Shown: positions 42,082-49,662 of the stretch, piece by piece | How positions within the stretch are numbered: position 1 is the first letter of the stretch | Layout of the letters: every line of letters starts with the position of its first letter | NCBI RefSeq assembly: GCF_016612505.1 | Contig: NZ_JAENRR010000035.1 | Span: forward strand, 1 to 49,662 | Source: Carboxylicivirga marina | GTDB taxonomy: Bacteria; Bacteroidota; Bacteroidia; Bacteroidales; Marinilabiliaceae | Length of the DNA: 49,662 bases | Direction: 5' to 3' | Made by a program: the position numbers and the translations under genes | The notes under the pieces: generated by a model | Told to the model about the DNA's origin: nothing | The model's database searches: none | The model's input: the letters and a program-made list of their open reading frames with translations, nothing else

Positions 42082-43284
42082 ATGCAAAAAAAGAAAGTTG
42101 TAATTGGCCTGTCTGGTGGAGTTGATTCAAGTGTAGCAGCCTATGTTTTAAAAGAGCAAGGGTATGAGGTTATTGGCCTGTTTATGAAAAACTGGCATGA
42201 TACCACTGGTGTTTTAAAAGCCGATTGTCCATGGTTGGATGATCAATTTGATGCGCAGGCTGTTGCTATGAAGTTAGATATTCCTTTTCATACGGTTGAC
42301 TTAAGTGATTTCTATCGTCAGCGTGTGGTTGATTATATGTTTGCCGAATATGAAAAAGGTCGAACGCCAAATCCGGATGTGTTGTGCAACCGTGAAATTA
42401 AGTTCGATGTTTTTATGGATAAGGCACTTGAGTTAGGTGCCGATTATGTGGCCACAGGGCACTATTGCCGCAAGGAAACAGTTCAGGTTGAAGGAAAAGA
42501 AGTGCATCGCTTACTGGCAGGAAGTGATGATAATAAAGATCAAAGCTACTTTTTGTGTCAGCTTAGTCAGAAGCAATTAGCCAAAGCGCTTTTTCCGATT
42601 GGAGATATCGTAAAGCCAGAAGTAAGACGTATAGCCAATGAGTTGAATTTAATTACGGCTCACAAAAAAGATTCTCAGGGTATTTGCTTTGTTGGAAAAG
42701 TGGATTTGCCTGTATTTCTGCAACAGAAGTTAGAACCTAAAAAAGGTCGTGTTTTTATTGTTGATAAAGATAGTGAGCTGTTTGTGCGAGATTGGAGTCA
42801 GGCGGATGCGGAACATCCAAGCGATGATGAATTAGAAGTTTTATCAAAACCTTATGCTTTTCATCCTAAACATGGTAAAAAGATAGGCGATCATAATGGG
42901 GCTCATTTTTATACTATTGGGCAACGAAAAGGACTAAATATTGGTGGTTTTCCAGAGCCCTTATTTATTGTAGGGACTAATGTTGAATACAATCAGGTAT
43001 ATGCTGGTATGGGAAAACAACATCCCGGATTGTTTCGAAAGGTATTGCGAATAATGCCTGATGAAATTCATTGGGTTCGTCATGATTTAGCGATGAATAT
43101 TGGTGAATCCCGTCGATTGAATCTTCGAATCAGGTATCGACAACCACTTCAGAAAGGTATTCTTCATTGCCGCCAAAATGGTATGTTCATAGTGTTTGAT
43201 GAGCCACAAAGGGGTATAACTGCCGGTCAGTTTGCTTCGTGGTATGATAATGATGAATTGATTGGCTCAGGTGTTATCTCATAA
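42082..43284 (+). CDS. mnmA: tRNA-specific 2-thiouridylase MnmA
   Basis: A 400-residue enzyme that thiolates U34 of Lys, Glu and Gln tRNAs. PP-loop SGGVDSS (11-17), first catalytic cysteine C102 in [11 protein letters not shown], second C202 in [10 protein letters not shown]. It is about 30 residues longer than the E. coli protein, owing mainly to an insert around 232-275 rich in Asp, Glu, His and Lys. The AlaX-like gene starts 12 bp downstream, so the two are probably one transcript for tRNA quality. Confidence 0.93.
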   Translation: MQKKKVVIGLSGGVDSSVAAYVLKEQGYEVIGLFMKNWHDTTGVLKADCPWLDDQFDAQAVAMKLDIPFHTVDLSDFYRQRVVDYMFAEYEKGRTPNPDVLCNREIKFDVFMDKALELGADYVATGHYCRKETVQVEGKEVHRLLAGSDDNKDQSYFLCQLSQKQLAKALFPIGDIVKPEVRRIANELNLITAHKKDSQGICFVGKVDLPVFLQQKLEPKKGRVFIVDKDSELFVRDWSQADAEHPSDDELEVLSKPYAFHPKHGKKIGDHNGAHFYTIGQRKGLNIGGFPEPLFIVGTNVEYNQVYAGMGKQHPGLFRKVLRIMPDEIHWVRHDLAMNIGESRRLNLRIRYRQPLQKGILHCRQNGMFIVFDEPQRGITAGQFASWYDNDELIGSGVIS

Positions 43285-43296
43285 AATTGCCTATAG

Positions 43297-43740
43297 ATGA
43301 AAGCTTATAATCCTGAAATGCACACCGCAGAACATGTCTTGAATCAGACAATGGTTAAGATGTTTGCTTGTGAGCGTTCATTTTCCAACCATTTGGAGCG
43401 TAAGAAATCGAAATGTGACTATCATTTTGATCGCGCTTTAACGGATTCAGAAGCGGAAGAAATAAATACAAGAGTGAATCAAGTGCTGTCTCAAAATATA
43501 GAAGTTACAGAAAGAACGCTTTTAAGAGATGAGGCAGCCAAAGAATTTGACTTAGATAAATTGCCAGATGCTTCAGGTGATGAAATACGTATCGTGCGGG
43601 TTGGGCATTATGATGCTTACCCTTGTATTGGAGCGCATGTGAATAACACTAAGGAAGTGGGTGAATTTGTATTGGGTTCAACAAGTTTTGATAATGGCGT
43701 TTTAAGGATACGATTTAAGTTAAAAAGACCGCAGAAGTAA
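43297..43740 (+). CDS. AlaX-like alanyl-tRNA editing protein
   Basis: A 147-residue stand-alone version of the editing (SAD) domain of threonyl/alanyl-tRNA synthetases. Zinc ligands are H9 and H13 in HTAEH and C110 and H114 in CIGAH. It is expected to hydrolyse mischarged tRNA, most likely Ser- or Gly-tRNA-Ala; the specificity is not visible. Short for AlaX, as it lacks the N-terminal beta-barrel. It follows mnmA by 12 bp. Confidence 0.82.
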   Translation: MKAYNPEMHTAEHVLNQTMVKMFACERSFSNHLERKKSKCDYHFDRALTDSEAEEINTRVNQVLSQNIEVTERTLLRDEAAKEFDLDKLPDASGDEIRIVRVGHYDAYPCIGAHVNNTKEVGEFVLGSTSFDNGVLRIRFKLKRPQK

Positions 43741-43807
43741 AGCGCCATCCATGGTGTGTAGCGTTTATTGAGACCGAATATGTGGTTTTGTCGGTTCAGT
43801 AAAATGC

Positions 43808-44311
43808 TTATTTAAACATTTTGGGACTTATAAACCAATCAATCTTTCCTTCGCGTGCATTGACATTTTCCCAATTGTTGGTATCAAATGTAATAGCAAT
43901 GCTTCCTGTTGTTGGGAAGTGTAAATAGTCGCTGTCTGTCAGGTTAATTGCTGTCATTGCTATTTCTGGATTGTGACCTACAATCATGATGCTGTCGTGC
44001 ATGCCGCCAATTTGGGCAATGTAATTTAGGAGTTCAGAAGTTGTATAGCCATCGTAAATAAATTGTTCAAATACAATTTTACTTTCATCAATGCTCAATT
44101 TGTCAGCCAATAAAAGAGCTGTTTGCTTAGCTCGCACAGCCTTGCTGCTGATTAGTAAATCGGGCTTGAAATTTCGCTTAATCATATCGCTGGCCACCAA
44201 TTTTGTATCACCATAGCCTCTGGGTTTTAGTTCGCGTTCGAAGTCTGATTTTGAACTCATATAACCCAATTGTTCTGTTTTTGCGTGACGAACTAGTACA
44301 ATTGTTTTCAT
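43808..44311 (-). CDS. sixA: SixA-type histidine phosphatase
   Basis: A 167-residue phosphatase of the histidine acid/phosphoglycerate mutase superfamily. Catalytic His9 in LVRHAKT, second histidine in IVGHNPE (near 113), plus ELKPRGYGDTKLVA and SSKAVRAKQTA. SixA removes phosphate from phosphohistidine on phosphorelay proteins; here the target is unknown. It lies 15 bp after ppk1 on the same strand, so both are probably one transcript. Confidence 0.85.
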   Translation of the reverse strand: MKTIVLVRHAKTEQLGYMSSKSDFERELKPRGYGDTKLVASDMIKRNFKPDLLISSKAVRAKQTALLLADKLSIDESKIVFEQFIYDGYTTSELLNYIAQIGGMHDSIMIVGHNPEIAMTAINLTDSDYLHFPTTGSIAITFDTNNWENVNAREGKIDWFISPKMFK

Positions 44312-44326
44312 CTTCTTAAAAGCATT

Positions 44327-46426
44327 TTATGAAAGTTTATTTCGCATATTCTCTTCACGAACCATGTTATCTAATTGCAAGAGGTACTTGTACGATGCTT
44401 GTTGTGCTCTTAAAGCTTTCCCCTTTCCCTTAATAGGTACATTATTGAGGTTTTCATCAATTAATCGAACTTTAGTATTGTCCTCCAGCTGCATTTCGAG
44501 CATGGTCAGTATTTCGGCTTTTAACTCCGGCTGTTCAATGGGAAAGGCTGTTTCTATACGTCGATTTATATTTCGATTGAGCCAATCGGCTGACGACAGG
44601 AACATTTCAGTGTTGTTGTCATTTCCAAAGACCCAAATTCGTGCATGTTCCAGGTAACTATCTACCAATCGCAGAACTCTGATATTCTTACTATACTCTT
44701 GATTTGGAACCAGGCAGCAGATGCCTCTGACAATCAAATCAACTTTTACGCCAGCCTGGCTGGCCTCATATAGCTTAGAGATAAGGTTTTTATTTTGGAT
44801 GCCATTCATTTTGAGTAAAATGTATCCATCCTTACCGCTCTTAGCCAAATCAATTTCTCTATTGATTCGGTTCATAATGCCTTTTCGCAAATTGATTTGC
44901 GTTATCAATAGTTTGTTAAGTTTTGGCTTTCGGCTTTGATCCTCAAGGTATTTGAACAGGCACTCCATGTCATCGAGGTAAGCATCGTTACAGGTGAAGA
45001 AACCATGGTCGGCATATGAGCGAGCTGTTTTCTCGTTGAAATTGCCAGTGCTTAAATAGGCAAATGAACGTTTTCTGACACCATTAGCCCTTCGAATTGC
45101 CAAAGCCATTTTTGCATGTACTTTCAAGCCAGGGATGCTGTATATTATTTTAATACCTGCTTTCTCCATCTGACGAGCAAAATACAGGTTGTTGGCTTCA
45201 TCAAAACGCGCTTTTACTTCAACAAAAACGGTTACTTTCTTTTTGTTGTGAGCTGCAAATATTAATGCGCCAACTACTTCTGAGTTACTGGCCACACGAT
45301 ATTGGGTTACTTTTATTTCATCAACCTTATTATCAGTAGCTGCCTCGCGTAAAAACTGAATGACATAGTCAAAAGAGTGGTATGGGTAATGAAGCACACG
45401 TTCTTTTCGTTTTATGGCTTCAAACATTGAACCAGCCTCTTCTAACTCAAATGGTTTGATGGGTGTTGGCGTTTGCCATTCTAATTTGGGTGCGAATGGG
45501 TTTGGAAATGCAAAGAAGTCATGCAGGTTTTGATAACTACCTGTTTCAACCAGTTCAATGGGTTTAATGTCGAATGATCGCATTAAAAACTTCAAAACAT
45601 CAGCGGGTATGGACCGGTCGTGATAAAGTCCGGCAGGGGTTCCCGTCTTTCTAAGAGCCAAATTTTTTCGGATCTTCTCAACCAGATCGCCCCAAAACTC
45701 ATCATCAATTCCCAAATCGGCATTTCGGGCAATTTTTACACCCCAGCTTCCAACGACATCATAGCCCGGAAACAATTCAGGTAATCCGTAGCGAAGCGCA
45801 TCATCCAGAAACATGTAATGATACTGATTGTCAATGCGAGGTAGCTTAATGAATCGCTTGTGGTCGTTAGTTGGCATTTTTATCAAGGCGTATTTGGCTC
45901 GCCTGCTCTTATTCTTTTTATCTTCTTTTTTCCTTTTTCGATATAGTTTAACAGCCAGGTATAAGCGATTGTCACGCATAAAACTACGTGTACCTTTGTT
46001 GAGTAATACCGGTTGGCAATAGGGGATGAGTTCAGTATGAAAGAAGTTGTGAATAAACTGCTTATGCTCCTTTTTTTTAGGGTAGCCTTCCAGGTGAAGC
46101 TTAATGCCACTTTGTTCCATTAGTGGAAGGATTTCGCCTTTAAATATTTTACTATATTCAATCCAGTGCTTTCCGACAATGGAATTTATTTGCTCAAGCA
46201 CTTTTTCCGCACGTGGAATATCCGGATAGCTTTCGGGATGAAGGGTCGCATTGCGATACTCAGCAACCCTTACCTTATAAAATTCATCAAGGTTACTCGA
46301 ATAGATAGCTAAGAACTTTAACCTTTCGAATAGGGGAAGGCTTGTATCTTTTGCTTCCTCCAATACGCGGTGGTTGAAAGATAGCCAGCTGATATCACGA
46401 TTGAAAAATTGTTGTTCGATTGGCAT
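44327..46426 (-). CDS. ppk1: polyphosphate kinase 1
   Basis: A 699-residue enzyme that builds polyphosphate from ATP. The N-domain starts with FFNRDISWLSFNHRVLEEA (about 7-25); the phospholipase-D-like catalytic domains contain the autophosphorylated His437 in LKVHAKMAL and a second site in LEHARIWVFGN. Length is normal. The sixA-type gene follows it at a short gap, a link often seen between polyphosphate or phosphate metabolism and SixA-like phosphatases, though its meaning is unknown. Confidence 0.95.
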   Translation of the reverse strand: MPIEQQFFNRDISWLSFNHRVLEEAKDTSLPLFERLKFLAIYSSNLDEFYKVRVAEYRNATLHPESYPDIPRAEKVLEQINSIVGKHWIEYSKIFKGEILPLMEQSGIKLHLEGYPKKKEHKQFIHNFFHTELIPYCQPVLLNKGTRSFMRDNRLYLAVKLYRKRKKEDKKNKSRRAKYALIKMPTNDHKRFIKLPRIDNQYHYMFLDDALRYGLPELFPGYDVVGSWGVKIARNADLGIDDEFWGDLVEKIRKNLALRKTGTPAGLYHDRSIPADVLKFLMRSFDIKPIELVETGSYQNLHDFFAFPNPFAPKLEWQTPTPIKPFELEEAGSMFEAIKRKERVLHYPYHSFDYVIQFLREAATDNKVDEIKVTQYRVASNSEVVGALIFAAHNKKKVTVFVEVKARFDEANNLYFARQMEKAGIKIIYSIPGLKVHAKMALAIRRANGVRKRSFAYLSTGNFNEKTARSYADHGFFTCNDAYLDDMECLFKYLEDQSRKPKLNKLLITQINLRKGIMNRINREIDLAKSGKDGYILLKMNGIQNKNLISKLYEASQAGVKVDLIVRGICCLVPNQEYSKNIRVLRLVDSYLEHARIWVFGNDNNTEMFLSSADWLNRNINRRIETAFPIEQPELKAEILTMLEMQLEDNTKVRLIDENLNNVPIKGKGKALRAQQASYKYLLQLDNMVREENMRNKLS

Positions 46427-46466
46427 AGTTCAGTCTCTTACTTGCTTAAAAATATTAAAAATAGGG

Positions 46467-46474
46467 TAGATTTG
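46467..46474 (+). promoter_or_regulatory. -7 promoter box for the phosphodiesterase gene
   Basis: TAGATTTG, 29 bp before the ATG at 46504; fits TAnnTTTG. Confidence 0.45.
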
Positions 46475-46503
46475 GCAATGATTTATAACATTTCGAAACG
46501 AGT

Positions 46504-47004
46504 ATGACGAAAATAGGATTGCTTTCCGATACCCATTCTTATCTGGATGAGCGGTTTACAGAATTATTTAAAGATGTAGATGAAATATGGCATGCCGGTG
46601 ATTTAGGTGATATTCGTGTTTTAGATAAATTACGTGCTTTTAAGCCGGTTAGGGCAGTGTTTGGCAATATTGATGGATTGGAAATCAGACAAGAGCTAAA
46701 GGCGCATGAGCGTTTTATGTGCGAAGAGGTTGATGTATGGATGACGCACATTGGTGGTTATCCCGGAAGGTACGATAATCTTGTAAAGAATTCTATTTAT
46801 ACCAATCCGCCAAAATTATTTATCACAGGACATTCGCACATTTTAAAAGTGATGTATGATAAAAAATTAGAGCTGCTTCATTTGAACCCGGGAGCTTGTG
46901 GTATATCCGGTTTTCATGCTGTGCGTACAGCCTTGCGTTTTTCTATCGATGGTGAGCTTATCAAGGATATGGATGTGATTGAGTTGGGGCCAAAAAAGGC
47001 GTAG
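46504..47004 (+). CDS. YfcE/MJ0936-family metallophosphodiesterase
   Basis: A 166-residue calcineurin-like phosphoesterase. Metal ligands are D9 and H11 in LSDTHSY, D33 in HAGDLGD, N55 in FGNID, H82, and H110 and H112 in TGHSH. Members hydrolyse phosphodiesters in vitro; the natural substrate is unknown. It is divergent from ppk1 and monocistronic. Confidence 0.9.
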   Translation: MTKIGLLSDTHSYLDERFTELFKDVDEIWHAGDLGDIRVLDKLRAFKPVRAVFGNIDGLEIRQELKAHERFMCEEVDVWMTHIGGYPGRYDNLVKNSIYTNPPKLFITGHSHILKVMYDKKLELLHLNPGACGISGFHAVRTALRFSIDGELIKDMDVIELGPKKA

Positions 47005-47589
47005 TGCACTGGGCAATCGCTTTTAAGAAATATTGACCTAAGCAATGTAGCTTGGGACCCATTGTCGTATGTGGAGGGAAGAAAAATTTGGTGCATGATT
47101 TGTGAATCTTTAAATTTTTCCCGTAACAATGACGTAATGGGTAAGCGAATGCTTTAGTCGACGGCATTTTTGTCTACTTTTTGGGCTGGAGGCAAAAAGT
47201 AGAAGCCATTCCGGCTTGAGGAAATACGTTAAGTACGATGAAATTTTTAAAGGCGATAGCCCTGGCATAGTGCATAAGTCCCCATCGTGCCTGAATGTTT
47301 TACTTCAATTGCCATCAGTTATCAATCATCCGCTTCTTATTAAGGTATTAACCCATTAAGAAGGTAAATAGCCCAATAGTACACTCCTTAAAATATATTA
47401 CGTTTAGTTATTTCGAATTATTTACAAGCCATTCGTCAATGATATTGAATTGCTTATGTAAGAAATAATGCCGTTTATCACAATGAGCTAAAATTATCCC
47501 TCAAAAACATGTTACGTCTTCCTGTTTCTGCAATTAACTAATGAGAACGCATTAAGCGACTCATTATTAATCAAACTAATCTATTTATT
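47005..47589. other. gene-free gap with a dispersed hairpin element
   Basis: No credible gene in 585 bp. At 47174-47202 the arms CTACTTTTTG and CAAAAAGTAG form a perfect 10-bp inverted repeat, and directly after it AAGCC/GGCTT (47203-47217) forms a second hairpin. The remainder shows nothing I can name. Confidence 0.6.
47174..47217. repeat. REP-like double hairpin
   Basis: CTACTTTTTG/CAAAAAGTAG with a 9-bp loop followed directly by AAGCC/GGCTT with a 5-bp loop. It has the look of a dispersed extragenic palindrome; only one copy is in the window. Confidence 0.6.
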
Positions 47590-48333
47590 ATGAATGAAGA
47601 CAAGGTACTTCAGGAGATGCTTCCTGAAATTAAGGCAGTGAACAAAGAGGATATTAAGAGCTGTAATATCCCGATAAGTGTATTTGTACAGGAAGCAGGA
47701 AACCTGAACGAGCGTGTGAGCCTTGATATGGCCCAACTACTGGAAGTGGGCATGCCACCAGAGTTGCAACAGCGTCTTGGTTTACTTCGCGATGCTTTGT
47801 TTGCCGCCGAAGTCAACTGGCAGGAGCAACAGAGTGAACGAGAAAAAGCATTGGCATTGTGGAAAGAAAAATCGCCACACTTATACGCATTACGAAAGGA
47901 GATATTGGAGCACCTCGCCTTTGCTTTTCGCAAAGATGAGCGCCTGATGGAGCAGATTGCCGATATTGAAGAAGGCAGCTCACATGCCGATGCTATTGAA
48001 GATCTGGCACGATTAGCGGTATTGGGGGCACAAAACCCTGAGCTGGTGCAGGCTATTAACTACGATGCAGCCAGGTTTGACACGGCTGATGCCATGGTAA
48101 GTGAGATGAGTGGTGTGCTGTCGGCAGCTAACGGTTACCTTTACCGCGACGATGAAGGTAAATTGATAAGAGACAAATCCTATACCTTGCTTAAGGAAGT
48201 GGTGGACGAAATACGTGACTATGGTCGCTTCGTTTTCCGCAACGATCCGGAGCATGTAAAAGGTTATTCGAGCAAGTATGTTCGTGACAGAGCCCAGGCT
48301 TATCGTAGCTCAAAAAATGAACAACAAGTGTAA
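47590..48333 (+). CDS. hypothetical alpha-helical protein, 247 aa
   Basis: Family not recognised. The protein is acidic, soluble and predicted to be almost wholly helical, with a likely coiled-coil segment around residues 75-100 (NWQEQQSEREKALALWKEK). No signal peptide. It is flanked by a 585-bp gap and by the second 21-bp array, so it belongs to accessory DNA. A clear terminator follows the stop by about 20 bp. Confidence 0.65.
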   Translation: MNEDKVLQEMLPEIKAVNKEDIKSCNIPISVFVQEAGNLNERVSLDMAQLLEVGMPPELQQRLGLLRDALFAAEVNWQEQQSEREKALALWKEKSPHLYALRKEILEHLAFAFRKDERLMEQIADIEEGSSHADAIEDLARLAVLGAQNPELVQAINYDAARFDTADAMVSEMSGVLSAANGYLYRDDEGKLIRDKSYTLLKEVVDEIRDYGRFVFRNDPEHVKGYSSKYVRDRAQAYRSSKNEQQV

Positions 48334-48354
48334 TTGAGACGTCTCAGAATCAAT

Positions 48355-48378
48355 AGGGTGCTTCGGCACCCTTTTTTG
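48355..48378 (+). terminator. terminator after the helical protein gene
   Basis: Stem AGGGTG/CACCCT with a CTTCGG loop and T6. Confidence 0.85.
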
Positions 48379-48411
48379 TATACCCGGTTTATTGAATGAC
48401 TACCGGGCTGT

Positions 48412-48748
48412 GCGTGATAGGCCTTTGGTTTGATGTGATATGGAAGTCATTTGGCGTGATATCGTGTTACATGGGTGTGATATTGAACTTTGAGGGCGTG
48501 ATATTGACATATTAGTGCGTGATGTGAAGGGGATTCCGCGTGATATGAGGGTACTTGTGCGTGATGTGTATATGGTTTGATGTGATGTGGAAGTCATCTG
48601 GCGTGATGTCGGGTTGTTTTGGCGTGATATTAAAGATAGAGGGAATGATGTTGACCTAAGCACCTGTGATGTGAGGGTAGTTGGAAATGATATGGGGGTG
48701 TAGGCTTGTGATGTTGGCTAAATATCGTGTGATATAGGAGTGGTATTG
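48412..48748. repeat. 21-bp repeat array, about 16 units
   Basis: Units of the form GCGTGATAT followed by about 12 variable bases start at 48412, 48433, 48454 and so on every 21 bp to 48706; the last step is 22 bp. GTGAT is the most constant part. Units 2-3 and 9-10 share a longer identical stretch 147 bp (seven units) apart, a sign of segmental expansion. The core decays to AATGAT or CTGTGAT towards the right end. A minus-strand heptapeptide frame (SRQxxxI-like) runs through 48400-48663 but has no gene-like features. The remaining DNA up to 49005 shows nothing I can name. Confidence 0.9.
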
Positions 48749-49005
48749 AGTGAGGTTAATACCTGTTTGATGCCAATCATTTATCAACATAAGGATGCCT
48801 ATTTCGAAAATAATTTTAATTTTAGCATTGCTTAAGCGGAAATGACAATATCCTCAGGAGGGTGTAGTAAGGAGAGTTATTTTTAGATAGAACTTTAACC
48901 CTAAGCACAAAAGTATTGGCATGTTGATAGTGGGTATTGAAAATATATCGGTAATGTGCATAGAGATACAGAAGGGTTGTGCACAATTAATACAGATCGC
49001 TAATT

Positions 49006-49617
49006 ATGGACATAAGGATTAGGAAAATATTCGATAACTGGGTTCACTTTAAGACAAAAGTGATGGAGTTTGAAGTGTTTTTCAATGATAATGAAAGTAT
49101 TCGGGATTTAAGAGATGAGTTACTTCCGGACTTTTTCTTGGACTTATACGACTTTTACTGGGAAGATTTTCTAATAACTATTGCTCGACTTCTTGACAAT
49201 CATAAGCAAGGGCAAAATTTGAATTTAACTTTATTTACATTAGTTGAGGTTCTTAAGGAAAAAGACAAAGAGACATTTAAAGACGTCAAAAATCAGTTGG
49301 ATAATATTAAAGAAAAGTATAAAGACATAATTACGTATAGGCGAAAATGCCTAGCTCATTATGATTTAGACTATACAACTGGGACAAAAGATTTTGGTTC
49401 ATCAACACACATTGATGAAGTTCATGCTTTTTTGGATTCAATGCTCGATATAATTAATAGGACACTAATTGCATTAGGAGAGAATCCCAAAACTAATTTA
49501 GTAATGTACCCTGGCAGATATCGTGGAGCAAAGGAGTTATTAAGAATTTTGGAAAAAGAAAAACAATCTAGAAATTTAGAAAATGGTAACTACTCACGTA
49601 CTATTGTATTCTTCTAG
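49006..49617 (+). CDS. HEPN-domain protein, AbiU2-like
   Basis: A 203-residue mostly helical protein. R113-x4-H118 in YRRKCLAHYD is the HEPN ribonuclease motif, and the long helical layout with AHYDLDY resembles the AbiU2-type HEPN domain (PF18734). Such proteins occur in abortive infection and toxin-antitoxin settings, where the motif cuts RNA. No nucleotidyltransferase or antitoxin partner is visible, though only 45 bp remain downstream. Family call tentative. Confidence 0.65.
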   Translation: MDIRIRKIFDNWVHFKTKVMEFEVFFNDNESIRDLRDELLPDFFLDLYDFYWEDFLITIARLLDNHKQGQNLNLTLFTLVEVLKEKDKETFKDVKNQLDNIKEKYKDIITYRRKCLAHYDLDYTTGTKDFGSSTHIDEVHAFLDSMLDIINRTLIALGENPKTNLVMYPGRYRGAKELLRILEKEKQSRNLENGNYSRTIVFF

Positions 49618-49662
49618 ATTAAGCAAACAGCTTCATTATTATTAGCTGCATTAAGGTGTAGA

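Noticed and set aside
48400-48663. Minus-strand frame of 87 residues with Ser-Arg-rich heptads.
   Set aside because: By-product of the second 21-bp array; it runs against the flanking genes and has no start context.
1-49662. tRNA or rRNA genes.
   Set aside because: No cloverleaf with a T-loop GGTTCGAATCC-like segment and no rRNA-like conserved blocks were noticed on either strand; a covariance search would settle it.

Overview
The window comes from a low-GC Bacteroidota chromosome, most likely a member of the Bacteroidales/Marinilabiliales group. The evidence is the block surE-small membrane gene-lpxB-gldF-gldG-dnaN, a menA-menC-menE run, a NagB/PIG-L fusion, a PorE-like OmpA protein, a GH3/beta-lactamase fusion, lipoproteins with short Bacteroidota signal peptides, and -7 boxes of the form TAnnTTTG with little Shine-Dalgarno signal. 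A flavodiiron protein, a 4Fe-4S ferredoxin-nitroreductase fusion and menaquinone genes suggest an anaerobic or facultative life; that is inference. I saw no tRNA, rRNA, CRISPR array, transposase or integrase.

Region 1 (1-9600) is accessory DNA. A left-truncated GIY-YIG protein opens a run of nine same-strand small genes, mostly unknown membrane or exported proteins. Then comes a phage-type DNA adenine methyltransferase, a pair of receiver-type regulators without a kinase, and a 114-residue unknown protein. The methyltransferase and the 114-residue gene each have a broken partner: a roughly 230-270 bp module occurs twice (5936-6165 and 7381-7650) on either side of the regulators. This block is bracketed by two clusters of short hairpins with T-runs (5269-5508 and 8394-8957) that are related to each other pairwise. 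A YkgJ-type gene with a decayed tandem copy closes the region.

Region 2 (9.6-24 kb) is mixed housekeeping and envelope DNA: ferredoxin-nitroreductase, plsC-type acyltransferase, PorE-like OmpA protein, a single-domain response regulator, a GH3/serine hydrolase fusion whose GH3 half has lost its active site, and a NagB/PIG-L fusion with changed NagB catalytic positions. A 21-bp repeat array that switches orientation in its middle follows. On the minus strand are a flavodiiron protein, a SPOR lipoprotein, a TetR-like regulator, mltG and murB.

Region 3 (24-33 kb) holds a GNAT protein, the menaquinone genes menA-menC-menE, a GH123-like lipoprotein, an exported bleomycin-hydrolase-type peptidase, an exported isochorismatase-fold protein, two hairpin units in a 549-bp gap, and an exported protein with two beta-rich repeats.

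Region 4 (33-47 kb) is core genome: pheT on the minus strand; surE, a small membrane gene, lpxB, gldF, gldG and dnaN on the plus strand; then mnmA with an AlaX-like editing protein, sixA and ppk1 on the minus strand, and a YfcE-type phosphodiesterase.

Region 5 (47-49.7 kb) is again accessory-like: a dispersed hairpin element, a protein of unknown function, a second 21-bp repeat array with a different core, and an orphan HEPN (AbiU2-like) protein. The two 21-bp arrays and the paired hairpin clusters are the structures least explained by the genes.
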